From: Beta vulgaris subsp. vulgaris
Taxonomy: Eukaryota; Streptophyta; Magnoliopsida; Caryophyllales; Amaranthaceae
Direction of reading: 5' to 3'
DNA length: 64,000 nucleotides
Assembly (NCBI RefSeq): GCF_026745355.1
Contig: NC_079205.1
Coordinates: 32,928,950 to 32,992,949 of the forward strand
Shown: positions 12,446-23,583 of the stretch, piece after piece
How the letters are laid out: each line of letters opens with the position of its first letter
Numbering within the stretch: position 1 is the stretch's first letter
Made by a program: the position numbers and the translations under genes
Notes under the pieces: model-generated
Told to the model about the DNA's origin: nothing
Database searches by the model: none
The model's input: the letters and a program-made list of their open reading frames with translations, nothing else

Positions 12446-12852
12446 TGTTAGTCGAGTACAAACACTTGAGCAACTACAAGAGGGGGGTTAATTATAGTTG
12501 GGGAGATTTTCTATCTTTTTGCGGAAATAAAACAATCTTTAACTAAGAAAGAGATAAGTACATAAACTTGAAAGAAATAAGAACACGAGAATTTTTACAA
12601 GGAAAACTTCCTAGGCCCAATAGGAAGAACAACCTTGACCACGAGGGATTTTGACTCAATTCTCTTTAGCATACTTAGGCCAAAAGACTCTCTTTTGTAC
12701 AACCTAATCTTGGACCTTCTCTGTTCCTCTAGGAATTTGTTCCCTATCACCTTGTTCCCCCTGAACAAGTGACTTTCTCTCTTTTCTTTCTCTTTCTCTT
12801 TTTCTCTCGAAATGATTACAGGTTTTGTGTCACATAACAATCTCTAATATAA
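12446..12852 (-). repeat. Copia-A 5' LTR, inner piece (before the Helitron)
   Basis: This is the first 407 bp (plus-strand order) of the right LTR, beginning TGTTAGTCGAGTAC as in the left LTR. It stops at AATCTCTAATATAA, where the Helitron begins. The LTR resumes at 21965. Confidence 0.92.
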
Positions 12853-12869
12853 TCTTACACCCTTAAAAA

Positions 12870-13320
12870 GTTGGAAGATGAGCACTGTTCCTTTCTACAG
12901 TGTTCTGAGTCACAAACATCCGCAATTCACTGTTCATAAGCGCCAACCAATCTGAGCCATCTATTGTCCTTCACTTTCAACCACCCGATTATTCTCCTCC
13001 TCTCTTGTGTCCTCTCCTAACCCTTCTTTCTCTGTCTTTGGTTTTTCTTCCACACAACCGCCAACATCAATTTCTCTATCCTCTTTCTCTTCGTCTTTGA
13101 ATTTCTTTATTCAATTTCTAGGGTTTCATCTGGTAGGAATTTTACCTTCTCTCTCAAGAAGACTTCAATTTCATCGACAATCGCAGATGCCTGGGGTTTT
13201 GTTTTGGCAGGCCATGAAGGAAGCAATTCTCTACTAGGATGTAATTGGGCTTTGAAGAAACCTCACATTATTCTCATGGATTTCATAAATCGAAACTCGA
13301 ATTTCCGAAAAATCGAAGGT
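12870..13320 (+). other. Captured gene 5' region inside the Helitron
   Basis: A CT-rich stretch (about 12990..13110) of the type seen in plant 5' UTRs leads into short open frames (13007..13237) and then a splice-donor-like AAGGTATG at about 13316. No protein family is recognisable. Since an S15-like exon follows at 13914, it may be the 5' end of the same captured gene. Confidence 0.35.
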
Positions 13321-13913
13321 ATGTTTACGAGTAATTCTTCATACAAGCTTTAAGATTGAACACTTGTATTTTTCACACTAATTTGAGTGAGAAATCATAA
13401 TCTTTTCCATGACTCTCCATTATCACTCTCCTTCATTCATTTCTGTGTTACAGTGAGCAAATCCTCTCCTTTTTTTTAGTTATTTGCGAATTTTAGGTTT
13501 CTATTTTTTTGGTTTAATCTTCTTCCTCCCATTTAGTTGATGTGGATTCTCATCCTTTTCTGTTTATTTTCGAGTTTCAGGGTTTCAATTTGATGAGATG
13601 TGATTGTGAAGGAGAAGAGGAATCCTAGATCAGAAAGCAACCAAAGCCCAGGGGACTTTGATCCGACTTAAAGCAAAGCAAAGTGGTATTCTTCTAATTT
13701 GATATTTGTTATTTTAAAGCCCTAATTTTTCATATATTGAATTTTTTTGAATGACTTTTTTACTGTTTTAAGGCTTACTTTTGGTTTAATTTTTATGGGT
13801 TTTATGGGGGGATGGGTGTTTCAAGTTTGCAGTTCAAGTGGCTGGTAAGCATTTTATTCCGTAAATAAACGTTTTTGTGCCATAATGATCTGAAACCATT
13901 GTTCTCTATGTAG

Positions 13914-14025
13914 TATTTCCATCCAGACAACATGTCCGCTGAGGAAAAATTAAAGCTTGAGCTAAAAAGAATTCGGGATGAATTCAAAATGCACGAGTCA
14001 GATTGTGGCTCAACACGTGTTCAAA
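13914..14025 (+). pseudogene. Captured exon of an S15/NS1-type ribosomal protein gene (fragment)
   Basis: An open stretch bounded by an acceptor (TATGTAG, to 13913) and a donor (GTAAGC at 14026) encodes MSAEEKLKLELKRIRDEFKM followed by HESDCGSTRVQ. From memory this matches the start of the S15/NS1 RNA-binding domain of plant organellar-type S15 proteins, where a conserved (S/H)ESDCGSxRVQ block precedes the rRNA-binding helices. Those helices are not seen downstream, so only one exon of the domain was carried. It lies in the Helitron, so it is most likely a captured fragment. Confidence in the family is moderate, since the match is short. Confidence 0.55.
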
Positions 14026-14654
14026 GTAAGCAGGCTAACTTCATTATATTCATATTTCAATCTTGTTCCAGGTCTCCTAAGATTTTGTTCTTTATAATTC
14101 TGAAAGTGCCAGAATAGAAATCATTTCCGTTTCTGGATTTATTTGGAAGCTTGTTGTTTGTTTGCTTATATCTTTTTATGATATACTGTATTCCTAAAGT
14201 ACCTAAGTTGAATCAATACTTTTGGTAGGCTGCATATTTGTAGACCAAATATATTAACAAAAATATTGTGATGTGTGTCATGTTGAAGAAAGATGGATGA
14301 TGGAAAGTTATCTTTCCCGGCTGTGTGCAGATAATGCTCTTGTGGGTAATTTTATATGATGTCTCTTACGAGGAAGAATGGAATATCATTTGGAATATCC
14401 TTCTTCCTCCGTATGTCTTGGTGTGTGGTTAACAGTTTTTTGTTAGTTTTTTTGTTACAAGGTGCTGGCTTATTTGATGTGCAGGATTGGGTGTTGACTT
14501 AGTTGTGAATTTGTGATGTGTTGCGCTTATGTTTTTAAGTATTTATCACTCATAATTACATTACGGGGACAGCAAATACTTTGGCTACTTAGTCATATTC
14601 CTCCCTTTCCTCCCTATAAAATATTGATATATTTCCTTTTTGCGGATACTTATG

Positions 14655-14900
14655 CTCCGTTTGGTTGGGTGAAAAATATTTTTTAATGGAATATGGATTT
14701 CTTTGAAACGCTATATACCTAAGGAAAATACAATTGTAGCTTAGTATTATGATGTTTACTTCCCTCCATGAAAAGTTATGGAGAACAGGAAGAATGAAAT
14801 GGATTGAGGGAAGATGGATAGGAGAAAGGTGAAGAATAGGGAGGAAGATGTGTTATACTTCCTTCGAGAAGGAAAATGTTTTTCACCATTACAAAAAAAT
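14655..14900 (+). repeat. Possible small inverted-repeat element in the Helitron
   Basis: CTCCGTTTGGTTGGGTGAAAAATATTTT at about 14655 and GAAAATGTTTTTCACC at about 14873 form a partial inverted repeat of the kind found in PIF/Harbinger- or hAT-like MITEs. The outer part of the right repeat and a target duplication are not visible. Confidence 0.25.
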
Positions 14901-15223
14901 TTCTCCACTAATTGGAAAATTGTTTTCCACCCTTAAACAACAAGATAGTTAGCAAGATAAAAAATTGTATTAACGCAAGATCAATGAAACCTTCCTAATT
15001 TCACCCTTAATTTCGAGAGGTGAGGACTCTCAAACTACAGACTTCTCTTCACTCAGTTTTTGGATACCCTTAACAAAGAGCTGATCTTCTATTTAATACA
15101 TTTACAGCCAGGATTTTCTTTCTCTACTGACACTGCTTACTCACATAACTAATTCTGTTATGATAGGTCAGGGAATATTCTGCTCAGTTAACCTTACTGG
15201 CTTTTCCTTGTTTGTTGTAACAG

Positions 15224-15330
15224 ACGCTGAAAGTGATGATGCAAATGATGATTTCACAGCTGGTAAAGAGACTTATGATCTCAGAGAAATAAAGAGAGTA
15301 GATCATATTGAAAAGGAGACGCATTATATG
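15224..15330 (+). pseudogene. Captured exon-like fragment in the Helitron, unknown gene
   Basis: Bounded by an acceptor (GTAACAG to 15223) and a donor (GTACGC at 15331). It encodes an acidic stretch, DAESDDANDDFTAGKETYDL followed by REIKRVDHIEKETHYM. Another piece, VCDQDGSEHRWFR at about 15368..15405, also ends at a donor-like GTATGT. I do not recognise the protein. Splice borders and codon-like composition suggest exons of a captured host gene. Confidence 0.4.
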
Positions 15331-15405
15331 GTACGCCTCTTATTGTTTTTGTCCTTTATTAACAAAGTTTGTGACCAAGATGGTAGTGAACACAGATGGT
15401 TTCGA

Positions 15406-18400
15406 GTATGTATCTCTCTGATTTCTAATTTATATCTTATTCATTCACTTTTGATTGTTATGAAATCTTGTGGCAACAACAGAGTTACATTTTTTTCCCT
15501 ATAATATAATTTTTGCATAGGTGTGTTTTTTAGATAAATATGTGTGGTTTCATAAGGTTTACTATGATTCATAAATCAAGCTATTCTAAGAGGCGAAGGT
15601 CTTCACAAGATGATTATTTGTGTCAGCTTATTGTATGCTTCCAATTCCTTTTTTCCCGTTCCTATTTTTTGTTTGTATTTATATTAGCTAGGATATGCGC
15701 TCAAATTCTTGTGCTTTTCAAATGAGAATTCGAACTCAAATCTTAGATCCTTTTCTTTTTTTGAGTTTTAAAATAGATTTCAAATCCAAAATCTTTGGGT
15801 GGGTTCTTTTTCAGATCCGAAGATGGTTAGAGGCTAAACTGTTTGTGCATTGAATTTGGATTTGATTTTTTCCGGATTTCCAATATTCTATCCTCTATCA
15901 AATTTTCAGTTCTTGGAACCTCATTTTATTCGTGAAATCATATTTGTAGTGGTTCTCTATTGTTTAGTACGTAACGATCTATTTTGTCATTGAACCTCGA
16001 CTTTCGATTGTGGATTGCCTGAGGAATTATAAAATTTAATTCTAGGGATAACTAATACAACTCTTCCTTCACTAATTCTATTTAAGTTTTGTTTTCTAGA
16101 TCAAAACTTATGTTTTTGGCAAATGATCAAATTTAGAATACAAAAATAGTCTTGCTCTTGTACTGAAACTTAGCTCTCTATTTGAAATTACTATATTAGC
16201 ATGAATATTAAGAATTCCTATATGAGGATAATTCCCAAATTCTGCACAATTTTTATTTTCCACAATAAATAATCATAAGATACATGGAGATGAAAAATGA
16301 AAAAGTATAACGCACTCTGATATTTTGCATTCTTTTCATTTCTGTAATCATATATATTTGGAAGAAAAAAGAAAATTGTGGACTGGAAAAAAGAAAGGAG
16401 CATAAGCAATTCCAAAGATTGAGTGTTGATGTGGCCTGACCATCTTTAGCGTGTTCTGTTACCTGTGTCCACTTCCTAGAAAAAGCATATTTGAAGCTTA
16501 TTTGTCTATAGAATACTGTTGTTCGTGGTTAGTTTTCGCCTAATTACAGCTTTTCAACTTATTTGACTGCAACACACTGCATTCATCAATCTCTCTATGT
16601 CTGGCAGACTGAGCTACTTCTGGAGCTACCAAGAGAGTAACTCCTCAATTGGATCTTTCATTGCTTAACAGAACTTCATGCTTGTTTATCAACCCTTATC
16701 AAGTATTAGTTGGTTCTTGTGCATATGTGGTTGGATTCAAATTTGGACTCCTTGTTCATTCTAGACAAAGAGAAAGTTCAAGGAAGTCAGACCATTGTGG
16801 CTTCTATGTCTTGCATCCTCCTGAGTTGGGGAAGCTGGGATAGCTACATAGATCGAAAAAAGATGTCAGAACAAGTCAACAACACTACATGGATAATATG
16901 TATATATGAAACCCATATTTGGAAGGATATATGTAGCCAGGTAAACCTTCTCCCAGATACCTGTATATTTCTGGCTTATGTGTCATATTAATGCTGCTGG
17001 TTCGTGCTTGTTTCAGAATAACAGAGGTTTATATGTAAGAGACAGTGTAACCCTGCTAGATATTAAGCTGCTTGCACCAAATTACTTCACCAAATTACTT
17101 CACTGTGAATGCTGAGATGGACTTATTATGAAGTGAAAAAAAGGCACATCAGCTGATTATTTAGCCAATCATATCTCTCTACGTGCATTTCTTTCACCTC
17201 ATTTTCTTCGGTTTCCTAGCAGGCAAAATTTTACCGTCAAGGTCTCAAGGAAGTAGGCTGACACCGCAGTCGCGTAAGTTAACAATCGTTTAAAGATATT
17301 GAATTGGAATCAAAAGGAGTATTCTTTAGTCGGCATTACAAAAGATTGTAGTTTGCTGGATTGAAAAATGGGAGATTTAAGTATACGAAATTGACCTTTG
17401 ACAATTAGCTAATAGTTAGATGATAACTTATTTCGTTAGTTGTTCGCTGTTACGAGATTCTTTATGTTAATTTGTAGAATGATGTTTGGTAAAAAAATAA
17501 CGTAGTTGACGGATATTAGCTATTAGCTGTTTGATTGTATAAATGTCATATAAGAATATTGATATGTAAGTGACTTGCCATCGATATTTTGGCAATTTTG
17601 GAAGGTAAATTACAATCTTGTCTTGCAAAAAATAGCTCATGTTCCTCCGCTCTTGAAAGCACTCTACTAGAGAGGCAATGGCTAAGGACAATGATTTGTG
17701 AAACTCAGGCCACTTCTTTTCAACCTTGCTAAATGAGGTCTTCATTTCTGGAGTAATTGCATAATGTGGTTCGAGTACTAAAACTCAGGACCACTTCTAT
17801 TGTGATGTATGATGCCGCAGAGGATTTGGACTTAGGGCAATTTGTATATCTGAGTATGATGCCTAAGAGGAATTGTGTTGATCATGGGAGTCTAAGATTT
17901 TCCTACACATCGATGAACCAAAAACAAGTTCATGCCTCCCTCTCTATAACTTTATCCTCTGAAATTAAATGTCATGACTTATGACTATTCACAAAATCAT
18001 TCCAGTCATGAACAAAATAAAAACCTTCATCATCCACACCTATTTTCTATCTCTCATTGCACTATATATAAGTATATTATGGTCTACAAATCAAGGTTGA
18101 CCTATTTGATTGGAGGCACTCTTTCCACTCTTGTGACAAGGGTTTGATTTTTGCCCCTTATAAAGTGGGATCCTCAATTCTCCCCTCCCCCCCCCCCCCA
18201 CCCCCATTTTTTATCAATTGAGATTTGAGTGCAGGATCACATAATATAAAGTACTATTAGAGATCTAGAATTATAAATTTAATTTCCCTCCCATCTCCAC
18301 CTCTCAAAGCATGACGAAAATGTCTTTTATGTTCATGGATTAGTAATTAGTTCTTGGAATATAACAACTACTAACATTTATCACACCGATTCTCAAATAT

Positions 18401-18840
18401 GTGAGTGACTAACCTTATTTTGAATTTCTGAAAAATCAAGTGTGTTTTTTTCTAAGAGATAGTGCGTCACTGCATCTTCTTTATTCAAAACTTGATTTTA
18501 GACAGCTAAGTTGGCACATAGTTCTCACATTTCTATTTTTATGGACTGAAATCATATTGTGTGCAGTTAAATTGCTCCCCAATAGTTGATGTGAGATGAG
18601 CCAATGATAACAAACTAAGAACCTTAGGCAGGGTATTTGGAACTCTTCTTATGTCTGAGAAACGGTGCCTGAGCCTCTGTAATGTTTCATGGAACTTTTT
18701 TGCTATATATGTATCTTTTTTGCAGCTAAAATTATTCCTAAACTATGAACTCGTATTATTTTAACTAGCTAGCTATAATTAGGAAACTTGAACAAAATTA
18801 TACTGCTACATTCACTAGATCATTGTGAAAAGACTTATTC
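15406..18840 (+). other. Helitron interior without a recognisable gene
   Basis: AT-rich sequence with short open frames only (for example 16649..16991, 17757..17984 on plus and 17745..17467 on minus). None shows a known domain. A C-homopolymer tract lies at about 18187..18199. Parts may be introns or captured non-coding DNA. Confidence 0.5.
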
Positions 18841-19560
18841 TTTTTTTTTTGACATCGAGAAAACGTGCATTGATTAAAAAACGAAGTACAACTTATTATT
18901 AATACAACCATACAGAAACAAAGGAAAACTTAAGGGAGCTTTATGAGCTCTTACAAGTCCTAAAAAACAGATACAAGCAAAGCCGATAAAGAGTCGCCTA
19001 TTAAGTAGCGCGCCGCTGGTCCATGAATGTGCTGGTGGAATCAATACTCTGAAGACTGATGGATGTGGTAGCAGAAGCAAATGTCGAACACGATCCGGAG
19101 AAAGAACCAAAGGCAAGATTCGCGTCTCGCCACATGAGCAATCCCAACGAACTTCTGACGCGTGGGGTTCTTGGCTCATGATCTGATGAGGAGTCACATT
19201 CCTAGGTGACTCAAGACTCTCTTTCGAGAGTCTGTAATGTTTCTCCGTAATGGAGGAGAAACAGGGCATGCTGAAATCCACCTGATGAAACTGGGGTGCC
19301 GCATACAGATTTGAATTTTCAATGCAAAGACCCGTAAGATCATTGCCAAGCGAAATGAGAGCTAAATATGATGAGCTCTCGAACACACCTTCGGTTTATG
19401 AAATCGAAAAACACTAACTCAAACCATGAATGACGAACACCGCCTCGACCATACCCACACTTCTCATCCATCTGACGTACCAGTTCCTTCAACAAACATT
19501 TCAAAGAAACTGTAGATTTTACTACTACAACCTTACACCACCATCCCTGATTCAACTAGG
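18841..19560 (-). mobile_element. Probable 5'-truncated LINE 3' end (minus strand) inside the Helitron
   Basis: On the minus strand the sequence ends with TTAATCAATGCACGTTTTCTCGATGTC followed by poly(A) (poly-T on plus at 18841..18850), a form common at plant L1-type LINE 3' ends. The upstream 700 bp has a G+C content unlike the surrounding Helitron and contains short open frames (19386..18874, 19555..19340) without clear RT motifs. I could not find a target duplication. Confidence 0.4.
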
Positions 19561-21540
19561 ACGTCACATTTTTTAGAAGGCAGGATATTTGGTTTTGCTT
19601 AAATTAGGTTTTCCTTTTCCCCCTCTGCTTTTCCGCTTCCTTCACCAAATTTTGCATATCAACTATTCCCTACTTACTCATAATATAATCGAATTATAAA
19701 TTCTTCCTTGACTTTAGTTTAAATTTTTTTCTCTCTACAAACAAATTGAGAAGAAGGTGACATTAGGTAAATTGCAGGTTTAAAATTCTAATTGATTGAG
19801 TTAATCTCTACTAATTTTAGGTTAAAAAAGGCTCAATTGTATAGCCATCCTTTCAAAGATCAAGTTAGTTACCTTATAAAGCATTCCAACATTTGCTTTA
19901 AATTATTTGGCCTCTGAAGTTACCCTCATATTTCACTTACAAGTTAGTTATCCTCTAAAGTTACCCTCGTATTTCACTTACAAGTTACAAGGCATTGATC
20001 TCTTCTATAGTACTGGAAATTTGGGATATATCAGGAAAAGTTCGTGACTTATCATTGGTGGTGTTTTAAAAGGTTAATGTAGCTTTAATTTCTTCTACTC
20101 GCTTAGTAGTGCCTCCTTTCTACGTGATATTTCTTCATTTTATTTGAACTTGAAGGGTGTTGAGATATTAGTGTTATGCCTAAACATCACTTATAGTAGC
20201 ATGGTAAATAATGAAGATAAGATACTTGAGGAAGGTACGTGTAATATCAACTAAGTAAGAATGAGGGAAGTGGAAGTGGGAAATGCGCCCTCAAGATGGA
20301 GAGCAAAGAATGTAGAATTATAAGTGATAAGGGAAGAGAATAACAGAAATAAATAACTACTCATGAGCAAATAATGTTGTGATCCCAACCATTATTGTTA
20401 AAATATTTGCAACCATAGTGGGTAAAGTCTCAAAAGAGAGAAAGCTTTTAATTGTGTACTTCTATATATATATATATATATATTTATTGCCCTTAGGCTT
20501 TAAGCTTTTCATGGCTGTAGATCGATGAAAAAGCAGATGTACGTTTTGGTCATCTAGGATGAATCACTATATTTGGATAAGCATCATTGTTTCTTGTATT
20601 CTAGATTCTAAAGATTTCCAAAATCAAGTTCTAACTTCGTATAAATTCTTTCTAAACATAAAATTCAAAAAATCATAAAAGACGAGATAGAAGGAAGGAC
20701 ATGAAATGGAAAAGAGAGGCAGAGCGGATAATGTTGTATTTGATGTTATAAACAAAAACATAACAACCAAGAAAGAGGGGAGGACAAAGAGAGAGGATCA
20801 CTTTCAACGATCTTCTATAGTCGCAAAAACAAATATCGGAAGAAGGATAGAGATCGAGAAATAGACATATAGGAAGAAGGATAAAGATCAAGAGGTAGGA
20901 ACGTAGGTTTGGGACTCTAATAGTCTAATGTATGCATCACACACACACGCACGCACTCGCACGCACGCACGCACGCACTACGCTCATGCGCATACACACA
21001 CACATCGCTTACAATATCTAATATAGTATAAAGCATCCATATCTTTTTTAAGAGAAAAAGCATCTATTATCTTAGCATATAGCTTGGCATTAATATACTA
21101 ATTGTATTTAACTTAATTCGAATATCACAAATACAACCTTCTTGGATAATTGTTGCCTATGAACAATGTGAAGTGCTTTTCAAAATGTCAGCCGAACATG
21201 TTAGCAATTTGTCGACTAATGTAAGCATTCTTGCACTTAACACTTTTGCTTACTTTGCACACATACTCATACTTGATTTAATGTACATTGATCTGATTCC
21301 TTGACTATTAGCATCCTCTTTCTAGGCCTTTATCAACATCTTTTGTGAACTAATGAAAACAAGGTACTTGATCCAAATCACAGCAACTACATCAATTTCC
21401 AGAAATAGGGTGCTGCAGTGGGGAGCATACTATCTACATGAATATATTATAGCTCCATTTCAAAAACACTTCAAAGGCACGCGAGAAACGTACAAGTTAA
21501 CAACAAGTTCAAAATCAAAGTTGTTACCTTAGCTATTGGA
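19561..21540 (+). other. Helitron interior, no gene seen; simple repeats
   Basis: AT-rich. It holds an (AT)n run at about 20463..20482 and a CA / CGCA microsatellite at about 20938..21004. No coding signal was recognised. Confidence 0.55.
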
Positions 21541-21549
21541 ATTGCACTT

Positions 21550-21925
21550 TAAATAAACTTAATTATGTATTCTCTTTTCAAATGAAATTAACGAGTAAAT
21601 AAATCGTGTTTGCACACCGTACTTCATTGGTTTGCCTGATGCAACTAATACAATGTGTGTACTCAACGTCTGTTTGGAATACGTGCTAAATAGATATTTC
21701 ACCAGTTAAGGCGAACGGACTACAAATATCACAATTATACTAATTGGTATTTTGTTTCCAAATCAAATGAACAAGTAAATTAATCGTATTTGCACACCAA
21801 CCTTCCTTGGTTTGCCTAATGAAACTCAAATACCAAGTGTACTTACTACCTATTTGAAATAACTGCAAAATGAACATCTTACAAATTAAGGCCAGCATAC
21901 TTCGAATAGCACAATTATACTATTT
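21550..21925 (+). repeat. Imperfect tandem duplication at the Helitron 3' subterminus
   Basis: Two copies of about 185 bp: both run from a CAAATGAA/CAAATCAAATGAA stretch through AATCGTRTTTGCACACC and TTGGTTTGCCTRATG to CACAATTATACTA. The second copy ends right before the terminal hairpin. Confidence 0.7.
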
Positions 21926-21930
21926 TGGGG

Positions 21931-21964
21931 TGCCGCGCGCGTAGGCGCGTGGTGCAACAACTAG
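21931..21964 (+). promoter_or_regulatory. Helitron 3' terminal hairpin and CTAG end
   Basis: Stem 21933..21940 with 21945..21952 (one G-T pair), loop of four bases, then TGCAACAA and CTAG. Known role: termination signal of rolling-circle transposition. Confidence 0.9.
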
Positions 21965-22659
21965 TGAATAAAAATGAAAGAAGAGATGAAACCGATAATA
22001 CTTTCACAGAAAATATTACAATAAAATTCTAAAAGCCTATCTTTTTTTGTTCGTTACACACAACTATTTGTAGATAACATATTTCCCATGATCTTCTCCA
22101 CGAACATAGTGGAAGCTGAATTTCAGCTTCACTCATCCACTTTCTAGCCGTTAGTGAATTCGTTGGAAGTTATGCTGTTACGATTCCAAATCTTCAGCCA
22201 CGATCACACGCCTTAGAAGTAGGTGGGATGTTGTGGGTTGTGGTAGTTTCTAAAATCTAGGAACTACTTCAACAGCCCTCCTTTTTAGGTGCTGGAAGTT
22301 CGCGCCACACAAATCTTCTCATCAATTATCTGTTTCAATTTTTGCGCATATACTAACTTCCAAGAGCATTATAGATTCATATATTTTCACAAATTAACGT
22401 CCAAAATATTAATTATTGGACAAAAACACAAATACAGTTTATAACTTAATTTTTTATTAAACTCCTAATCAATTCTCCATAAGTTATTAGACATGATATT
22501 TGTGATATAAAATAATAAACCTAAGATAAAATAACATACCTAAATTATAAAATAAATAAATCTAATAACACAAAATAAAATAAATAAAACACATGAAATA
22601 AAAGAAACTAAATTAATCAAAGATAAATATTTGTCATCATCAAAATAGTGAATACAACA
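21965..22659 (-). repeat. Copia-A 5' LTR, outer piece (after the Helitron)
   Basis: Resumes TGAATAAAAATGAAAGAAGAG, matching the left LTR from about 4334, and ends AATACAACA next to the CAAAG duplication. Together with 12446..12852 it gives an LTR of 1102 bp. Confidence 0.92.
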
Positions 22660-22664
22660 CAAAG

Positions 22665-22796
22665 GAAGCTGGAAAAGAGGTGCATATGATTTTGATTGTG
22701 GTGTGTACATACTTGTCCATATGCTACTTTTTGAAGGCTCGAGTTTGAATGCCCATATTTTAATGATGTAAGTTTAATATTATTTCTAACTGAGTT

Positions 22797-22870
<74 letters not shown>

Positions 22871-23186
22871 TCTTACTCATTTTATTTATTTTCAGGAGAA
22901 GATTAGGAAAGCAGCAAGAGTCTCCTTGTGTGGTTGCATGATTTTGTCTTATCTGAATAAGAATAGAAGTGAGCTTGTGAAGAAGGTGATATCATTCAGA
23001 TCAAAGAGATCAGAGACTGTTGCTTTTATTGAAGAAAATAAAAGGAAGAAAGTTGAAGAGAGTAAGAGGACTGAAGAGGAGTTGAGACAGAAAATGCAGC
23101 AGGAGAAGAAGAAGAAACAAGTTGAGGATGGAAAGAAGAAGAAGAAGACAGGAAATAAAAAGTTAACTGTCAAATTTGGAAAGTAA
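22665..23186 (+). pseudogene. Ulp1-like protease gene, 3' part (catalytic Cys exon and basic tail)
   Basis: Directly after the CAAAG duplication the reading frame of the 3676..3917 exon continues and reaches DFDCGVY, the catalytic Cys motif of C48 peptidases, ending at a donor at 22768. Intron 22768..22895 contains an (AT)n run. The last exon, 22896..23186, encodes EKIRKAARVSLCGCMI, then a Lys/Glu-rich stretch with a coiled-coil look (EENKRKKVEESKRTEEELRQ) and a poly-Lys tail, and stops at 23184..23186. So the Copia separated His/Asp from Cys of one catalytic domain. The exon itself shows no stop. Confidence 0.78.
22800..22867. repeat. (AT)n microsatellite in the Ulp1-like gene intron
   Basis: Pure TA runs interrupted once by TAATATA. 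The short open frames crossing it are artefacts. Confidence 0.95.
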
Positions 23187-23339
23187 AACTATATTGATGT
23201 ATTTCATTCATTTTACAAACAATGTTACTGATCTAGTAATAGGTTTAGGTTGGTATAATAGGTTTACAAACAATGTTTCTTTATGTAATTATGTAGTTTT
23301 GAATGATTTGACAAACAGTGTTAGTATTCTAACAGTAGT

Positions 23340-23405
23340 TTTCAATGATATAGTGTAGTTTTCAATGATATAGTGTTATTCTATATGATATAGTGTACTT
23401 TTACT
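23340..23405 (+). repeat. GATATAGTG array 4, between the two convergent MULE genes
   Basis: A few TGATATAGTGTAGTTTTCAA units lie in the roughly 400 bp between the Ulp1 stop (23186) and the transposase stop (23584). The rest of this spacer shows no gene. Confidence 0.8.
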
Positions 23406-23583
23406 TGTTGACATATAGAGTATAACAAATTAGTAATTTGTGTAAATATAATGGGGAACACAGCAGGTTTGTGTAAATATATTGGGTTTACAAACAGTTT
23501 TTCATAAGAATTTATTTATATAATGTACTTCATAACTATATCAAATGATTAAAAATATTGCATAGTTCTCTTGGTAAAGTATT

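Larger units (their letters stand above)
12853..21964 (+). mobile_element. Non-autonomous Helitron, 9112 bp, nested in the Copia-A 5' LTR
   Basis: Exact borders come from the paired LTR. The other LTR reads AATACAATGAATAATAATG without a break; here the sequence breaks between A (12852) and T (21965), with no target duplication. The insert begins TCTTACACCC and ends CAACTAG. A GC-rich hairpin (CCGCGCGC / GGCGCGTGG) lies at 21933..21952, 8 nt before CTAG. TC start, hairpin, CTAG end and A^T insertion are the full Helitron signature. I see no Rep/helicase motifs in the 9 kb, so it would need a partner in trans. It carries exon-like fragments (13914..14025, 15224..15330). Confidence 0.93.
3918..22659 (-). 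mobile_element. Copia-A: Ty1/copia retrotransposon, Sirevirus type, with nested Helitron
   Basis: Minus-strand element with LTRs of about 1.1 kb, TGTTGT...CTAACA when read in its own direction. Left LTR is 3918..5039; right LTR is 12446..12852 plus 21965..22659. A perfect 5-bp duplication CAAAG flanks it (3913..3917 and 22660..22664). Without the Helitron (9112 bp) it is about 9.6 kb. In its own direction it reads 5' LTR, iMet primer site, gag, protease, integrase, RT, RNase H, an extra ORF, polypurine tract, 3' LTR. Integrase before RT defines Ty1/copia. The LTR size, the extra ORF after pol and a second polypurine tract fit Sirevirus (SIRE/Maximus). Many frameshifts; not autonomous. Confidence 0.92.

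Noticed and set aside
15406..18840. Rep or helicase gene for the Helitron
   Set aside because: No HUH Rep motif or SF1 helicase motif found on either strand.
22617..22880. Minus-strand Tyr-Ile repeat frame
   Set aside because: Translation of the (AT)n run in the Ulp1-like gene intron.
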